64,000 nucleotides of DNA from Acanthochromis polyacanthus (lineage: Eukaryota; Chordata; Actinopteri; Pomacentridae): assembly GCF_021347895.1 (NCBI RefSeq), contig NC_067120.1:14555361-14619360 (forward strand), written 5' to 3'. Position 1 is the stretch's first letter; every line of letters begins with the position of its first letter. The position numbers and the translations under genes are program-made. Under the pieces are notes generated by a model, which had not been told where the DNA came from, did not search any database, and saw only the letters and a list, made by a program, of their open reading frames with translations. This document shows positions 59,163 through 64,000 of this stretch, piece by piece.

Positions 59163-59921
59163 GTAATTGAGGGACTTTGAGTCCATGGGGTATATCTTGC
59201 CAAAATGTTTTTTTAAAAATGTTTAATATGATCATGTCTTTATGAATTCAGTAATTATTTATTACAGAAACAATATTTTTTTAAATAAAAAATGACTCGA
59301 ATCACTTAAATGTCAACTAAATAACCATCCGAATTTAATAACAACCACCTTCTAATAGCTAAACCAATTCTAAATGAGCTTATTCAACAATTGTTGTGTT
59401 TTTTTTTTATTAAGTTGGGATAATCATGACAGATATTTCTTTTTTGGCAATATATCAAATTTATATGAAAAATAACTAATTGTATCTGTGTCTGACAAAT
59501 CACTTTCAACTAAGTTACCCATAACAAAAACACCTCTCAAAGAAGTTTATTCATTCCAAATGAATGACCTGCTCACATGATGTCATTTCCTCCTGAAGAA
59601 AAGACTGGCAAGAGTATTAAGGCTTTCTTAGTTACGTACTTAATATAAGTGGTGTGTGAGTCAAGTATGGATTATTTATTGTCAACAGGTTTACTACAAT
59701 ATCTTTATAAACAACATTCAATTTCAATATTTCTCAATTGTATAAGTCATATTCAGAAGTATCTTTCTCTAAAAATGCCATGTGGTGTTGGCTATAGGTA
59801 GTGTCTACAGATACGGACCCGTATAGGTGGGCCATGTTGATTTTAGGCCGGAAAACAGCAAAAATGTCACTATGTTCCTGTCAACTATCTTATGAAAATC
59901 CCAAAATTATTTATTGACCCA
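59163..59921. mobile_element. TIR element, copy 2 (inverted relative to 6763-8144), truncated
   Basis: Starts inside the TIR at TAATTGAGGGACTTTGAGTC and ends TTATTTATTGACCCAGG. In between it matches copy 1 in reverse orientation, for example TTCCTCCTGAAGAAAAGACT and CATGACAGATATTTC. The left TIR is cut exactly where the foldback arm flank begins, suggesting that the foldback structure inserted into or beside it. It lacks the 556-bp insertion of copy 1. Confidence 0.65.
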
Positions 59922-60423
59922 GGTGAAGTCGAAGTGGTTGTTCAAGCTATAATGACGCAATTAAGGTAACTTAGTAAAACACATGTTCCAACTCTGACTT
60001 TCTCCAATAAGTTGAAAAGAAAGGATTTACAGATGCACATTTGTTATGGTAGCAGGGGTGTACATGTCCTGGTTGCACACTTTTAGAGGAAATACTTACG
60101 TAAAATAAAACACCATGTAGCATGCTGCTGAGAAAGAGAATCCACTGACAGTGACCCCTAAGCAGATGAAAACATCAGAGAAAGAGTCCAGCCTAAACTC
60201 TTGTGCCTGTATGCAACAACATAGCCAGTGCAGAGGTGTGTGTAAAAGCACTTGCTGACAACAGTGGTTTTGTGGCAATATGGGAGGAACCTTTTCTGCT
60301 CATACTGTTATTAATGATGACTATATTTTCACTGAGTTCATTTTTTGATGTTGACATTACTTAGACAGTCTGAATTTGTTTTAAAAGAGATGGCAGTATT
60401 GGATATTATTGAGCCACCAGTTT
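59922..60423. other. Intergenic, no supported feature
   Basis: AT-rich. Nothing recognised. Confidence 0.5.
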
Positions 60424-60780
60424 ACCTACCATTCAAAAGTTGGGGTCACTTAGAAACATCCTTATTTTTGAAAGAAAGCAGTTTTTTCCCCCCCAATGAA
60501 GATAGATTAGTAACGGAATAAAGTCTAGACATTTTTAGTGTGGTAAATGACTATTCTAGCCGGAAACAGCTGATTTTAATGGAATATCTGCATAGGGGTA
60601 AAGAGGAATTTCCAGCAACCACCCTCCTGTGTTCTAATGCTACATTGTGTTTAGCTAATGCTGTTGAAAGGCTCATTGATGATTAGAAACCCTTGTGCAA
60701 CTATGTTGGCACATTTATGACAGTGAGTATTAAGCGGAAAACATGCAACTGCCTTGTGACCCAACCTTTGAATGGTAGTG
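60424..60780. mobile_element. Tc1-like MITE, copy 2, diverged
   Basis: Related to 47867-48235 in reverse orientation: CTACCATTCAAAAGTTGGGG at the left end, CCTTTGAATGGTAG at the right, with internal GCAACCACCCTCCTGTGTTC and GTTGAAAGGCTCATTGATGA. Right flank TA. Confidence 0.78.
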
Positions 60781-62241
60781 TATCAGATATCTACTTCCCA
60801 GCAATTCGTTGATGCCACTTTTAATTGCAATAATACACTCAAACTTCATTCCTTACTTACCATGTGCCAGGTTATTATCGATCTGATATGCTGAATAGAA
60901 TTAACTTTTTAAGTGTATGCTAACACAAGCTTTGTTGTGTGGTTGTAGTTTGTGTCCATTTTTTGGTCTGACTTCGGCAGCTCTCTGTTTTTTCACCATA
61001 CGCGTGTCTGCATCCCGCAATAAATCTACAGATTTGCTTTACTGCTAAATGCAGGCCATATGAAAACACTGCAGGCTCCTGTGCATGTTCAAGACTGTGG
61101 CTGTTCAATGTGGCTCTCATGTCAGTTGTAAAACACATTGCTGCCATCTTGTAATCCCATGTTGTCAGAGCATATGCGGACGTTGTGCAAGAATTGTAGC
61201 TGTATGATAATTTGGAAAGTAGCATGTTGTACATGGGAACTTTTTACTTCCAGTCATCAATTAAATGAGTAAGACTGGTGTATGGCTTTTATACTGTACT
61301 TCAGCACAGATCTGTGGTGGTACGAGCCACCCAAACTCATCTCAAGCTCATTGTACCATGTAGGCCGTGTCTGCTTTGCATACTATTTACAGCCATGAGG
61401 GTTGTAATTTTGGTCAGTAGTTTTAGTAACCTCTTCAGCATCTCCTTATCCATTGTGTTGTGGAAACAATGTCTTTTTCCACATATGCCACGTATGCTAC
61501 TGCAGCTGTTATTTCCTGCCACCTTTTTACTATTTTGTATATTGCACAACTCGTGAATACAAAGCTGCCAGTCATACTTGTTTTCCATGAGTTTTTCCTG
61601 TAGCAGCAGAGTTCTGTCCCTCGGGTGTTTCAGACTCTGAAAATTGCACCGGGCGATGTTTTTAGTTGAAATGCAAGACTGCCAGAACCAGTAAATGTCC
61701 ACATATCTGACCCTTGCACATTTTTTTTATCATGAAAATATTTCCTTCCTGCTTTACAATGGCTTCGATGTAACTACACTGCTGCTTCCTTCATAATGTA
61801 CAGATGTCAGAAGTCCCTGCCTCTCTCTCAGTGCAGCTGGAACACATCTGCTCACCTACAACTCTGCTCAGAGACGGGAAAAGGTCAGTTCCTCTGTGCT
61901 ACATAATGGCAAATTGTAATATTGAGTGGTTCAGCCAAATATGTTTGAACCAGTAAACCACTTTTGAAGATGAATGACACTGAACACAACATATTAATGA
62001 TACAGAAAGCGGCGCTCACAGACTGACAGGATTGGTTACTTAGATTTGTTACATAAGAAACCCGTGTCGTTTGAATCTGTGCTTTTAAGACTCTCATCAG
62101 TACGCTGCAGTTCCAGGGTGGAAATGCTCAGCCGGGTGTTGGTTGCTTATTCCATGCATGATTTGCCTTGTAGCATCTAGAAAAGAACAAATGGACATGT
62201 TGAGAAGGTAAAAATTGCAATTGCTTTATCACTGAGATGGG
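60781..62241. other. Intergenic, with two unassigned minus-strand open frames
   Basis: The minus-strand frames at 60920-61234 (104 residues) and 61337-61702 (121 residues) have plausible residue composition but no motif I recognise and no clear splice partners. They may be an old decayed gene or chance. Confidence 0.3.
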
Positions 62242-62250
62242 CCTGAGTGT

Positions 62251-62799
62251 TAGCCTCGCCGCGCTAGACCCATGCTCTGAAGACGCAAGGGTCTAGGCAC
62301 GCTCGACAGGGAGGGAGGCGGGCTAAAAGGTTGTCTATCAAATCACTCTGCAGCAATTGGGTAGGTATACACCAATCAGCGCAACGAATAGGCTCTAGAG
62401 CGCCGGAAATCAGAGGATGTGGGAGTTCATTGAAGCCTTATTTATACAGTCAATGGGTGAAGCTCAAGTATATTACAGACATGTTACAGAAAGATTATTG
62501 AGAGTCGGTGCTAATGGAGCTCAACGACTGTTGTCGTTTTGTTGTCGACCCTGGCAGAGAATTAATTCGTTGCCGTGGGTTGTCTAGCGCGGCTAGGCTA
62601 GTTGTTTCCGGTTGTTTCTGTCAGAATCGTCGCGCCTCTGTCGTCACTTAGTTACGCCCGCCTTCTGACTCTACACTTCATGGTGATTCGTCCGGCCAGT
62701 TTTAGGAGCATCCAACCTCGAGCCTTATGGAGGGTAACTAGACCCACCCTGGCAGAGAATTAAATTTGTTGTTGTGGGTTGTCTAGTGCGACTAGGCTA
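62251..62799 (-). mobile_element. TAGCCTAGCC-ended element, copy 3, composite, no helicase
   Basis: The ends TAGCCTCGCCGCGCTAGAC and GACTAGGCTA are flanked by 9-bp repeats CCTGAGTGT / CCTGAGTAT (62242-62250, 62800-62808; 8 of 9 match). It runs inverted relative to copies 1 and 2, shares their two end regions, but lacks the helicase fragment. An internal TIR-like TCTAGCGCGGCTAGGCTA at about 62584-62601 suggests an internal rearrangement or a nested partial copy. Confidence 0.8.
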
Positions 62800-62808
62800 C
62801 CTGAGTAT

Positions 62809-64000
62809 GAGAAAGGGTGAGAAATGCTATAATGTACACTGAGAATGATAAGCAGGGGTTGTGAGAGTAGTGTGTGTGCACCAATTAGCAAGAGATTGAG
62901 CTGCATTGTTCTTTTTTGTCAAAATATGGTGGCTTTAAAATGTACATAGAAGGTAGCACGCCTAGTTTATATGACATTCATTTGATGTTCGAATATGTCC
63001 GTGTCTTATGTTTTCTAAAATAAAATTCTAGCAAATATGCCAGTGTTGTTAAGCACTAATGAAAATGCATTTTGATGTCTGTTGATAGGATTAACCCACT
63101 AACAGAGGTGCAATTGAAAGTACAGCTTCTTGACCAAATTCAGGCTGATCAATGTAAACCTGCCCTCATACAAGAAAGAGTCTTTGTGTAGGACACACAG
63201 AACAGCATGCACATTGACCTGCTTTTTAATTGCTCTACCCCCAGGACACTGATGTGATTTATTACAGGGCGAAAGCTTTCAAGTGACATAGAAAATCAGC
63301 GTCATGTAGCTGATGTGACAGAGCCAATGTGGATGTATATTTTTAGCACGAGAGAGGAGATCTGCTGTCTTTTCAGAGAACCTTGTTCAATATCTGGAAA
63401 GTTGCTGTTTCTACATTTCCATCAAATCCACTAAGTGTGTGTCTGGTGATTTACCACTAGATGGCATCCAGAGAGAAGCCTTGGTTGCATCGGCCTCACA
63501 GTTTGGTCGGCAGGATACGTGAGGGACATTATAAAATAACTCATATCCACACACATATACATGTATTATTTGCTATTAAAGCTGCTTGATGCACTGCAGG
63601 CGGTTTTGTGTCGGTTTAATATATGAGTCTAATATTGCCTTTCTGTTTCTTTGCCTCTTTTAGATCTTTTTTTGTCCGTCAGTGTAGAAATGATTAGGAG
63701 TTATTTGTTTGCTGTTTGTTTTTAACCATAATAATGTTCAGGGGAGTCTGTTACAAGATTATGATTGTTCGAATGCATGTCTATGAAGCCTAATTTCCTT
63801 TTTGATGGTTGAGAGAATTCAAAATAGAGAGTTTGCTGTCAGTGTCCTGAAGAGAGAGGGGGAAAAAAGGAACAAATCGTATTTTAATTGACTGGAAATG
63901 TTATAGCCTGTGTTATCTGAGCTTCCACAGAGATGAAATCCTGCAACAACTTTTATGTTCGTCAGTCCTCTGCGTGGTGTTGTTATGTGTGCGCATCCTC
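62809..64000. other. Intergenic, right edge, no supported feature
   Basis: AT-rich unique sequence; no coding exon or repeat that I can support up to the window edge. Confidence 0.5.

Overview
This window is vertebrate nuclear DNA, most likely from a teleost fish. It has intron-split genes with GT/AG junctions, AT-rich non-coding sequence, a long (CA)n microsatellite, and many fish-type DNA transposons (hAT, piggyBac-like and Tc1-like MITEs) plus a tRNA-derived SINE with a (GGAT)n tail. There are no operons, ribosome binding sites or CRISPR arrays.

Only two protein-coding genes can be supported, both on the minus strand. The first (358-6507) is a TRIM-type E3 ubiquitin ligase in six coding exons: RING, a Ser-rich linker with a SUMO-interacting-like motif, two B-boxes, coiled coil, the family's 23-bp exon, and a short C-terminus without PRY-SPRY. 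A consensus-like ISRE lies 20-32 bp upstream of its start codon, which suggests interferon control. The second is an LHFPL3-like tetraspan gene. Its first coding exon (37690-38116) and second (16813-17049) are certain and are separated by a 20.6-kb intron. The small last exon is tentative (13405-13469). A GC-rich, CRE-containing segment upstream of 38116 is its probable promoter.

Region by region: 1-6.8 kb is the TRIM gene, whose third intron contains one hAT element nested inside another, each with exact 8-bp target duplications. 6.8-8.1 kb is an element with terminal inverted repeats that interrupts the upstream flank; a second, inverted copy lies at 59.2-59.9 kb. 8.5-10.6 kb holds a SINE and a solo LTR with a 5-bp target duplication. 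12.3-38.1 kb is LHFPL3, with intronic piggyBac-like elements, a CCGTAA-ended element and a 580-bp element of a family with 9-bp target duplications. 38.8-64 kb is intergenic and rich in mobile DNA: a 2.1-kb deleted hAT that keeps the first transposase exon, Tc1-like MITEs, two more copies of the 9-bp-TSD family, and a complex locus at 54.77-59.14 kb.

The most unusual structures are two. (1) At 54.77-59.14 kb, two inverted arms made of a roughly 62-bp tandem unit, each unit with a GC-rich palindrome, flank a central segment; the arms are interrupted by two later hAT insertions with exact 8-bp target duplications. This resembles a foldback transposon. (2) A repeat family with TAGCCTAGCC termini and 9-bp target duplications (30011, 41592, 62251) includes two copies carrying a RecQ-like helicase fragment with an intact Walker A motif. 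Everything here comes from reading the sequence; no database search was possible.
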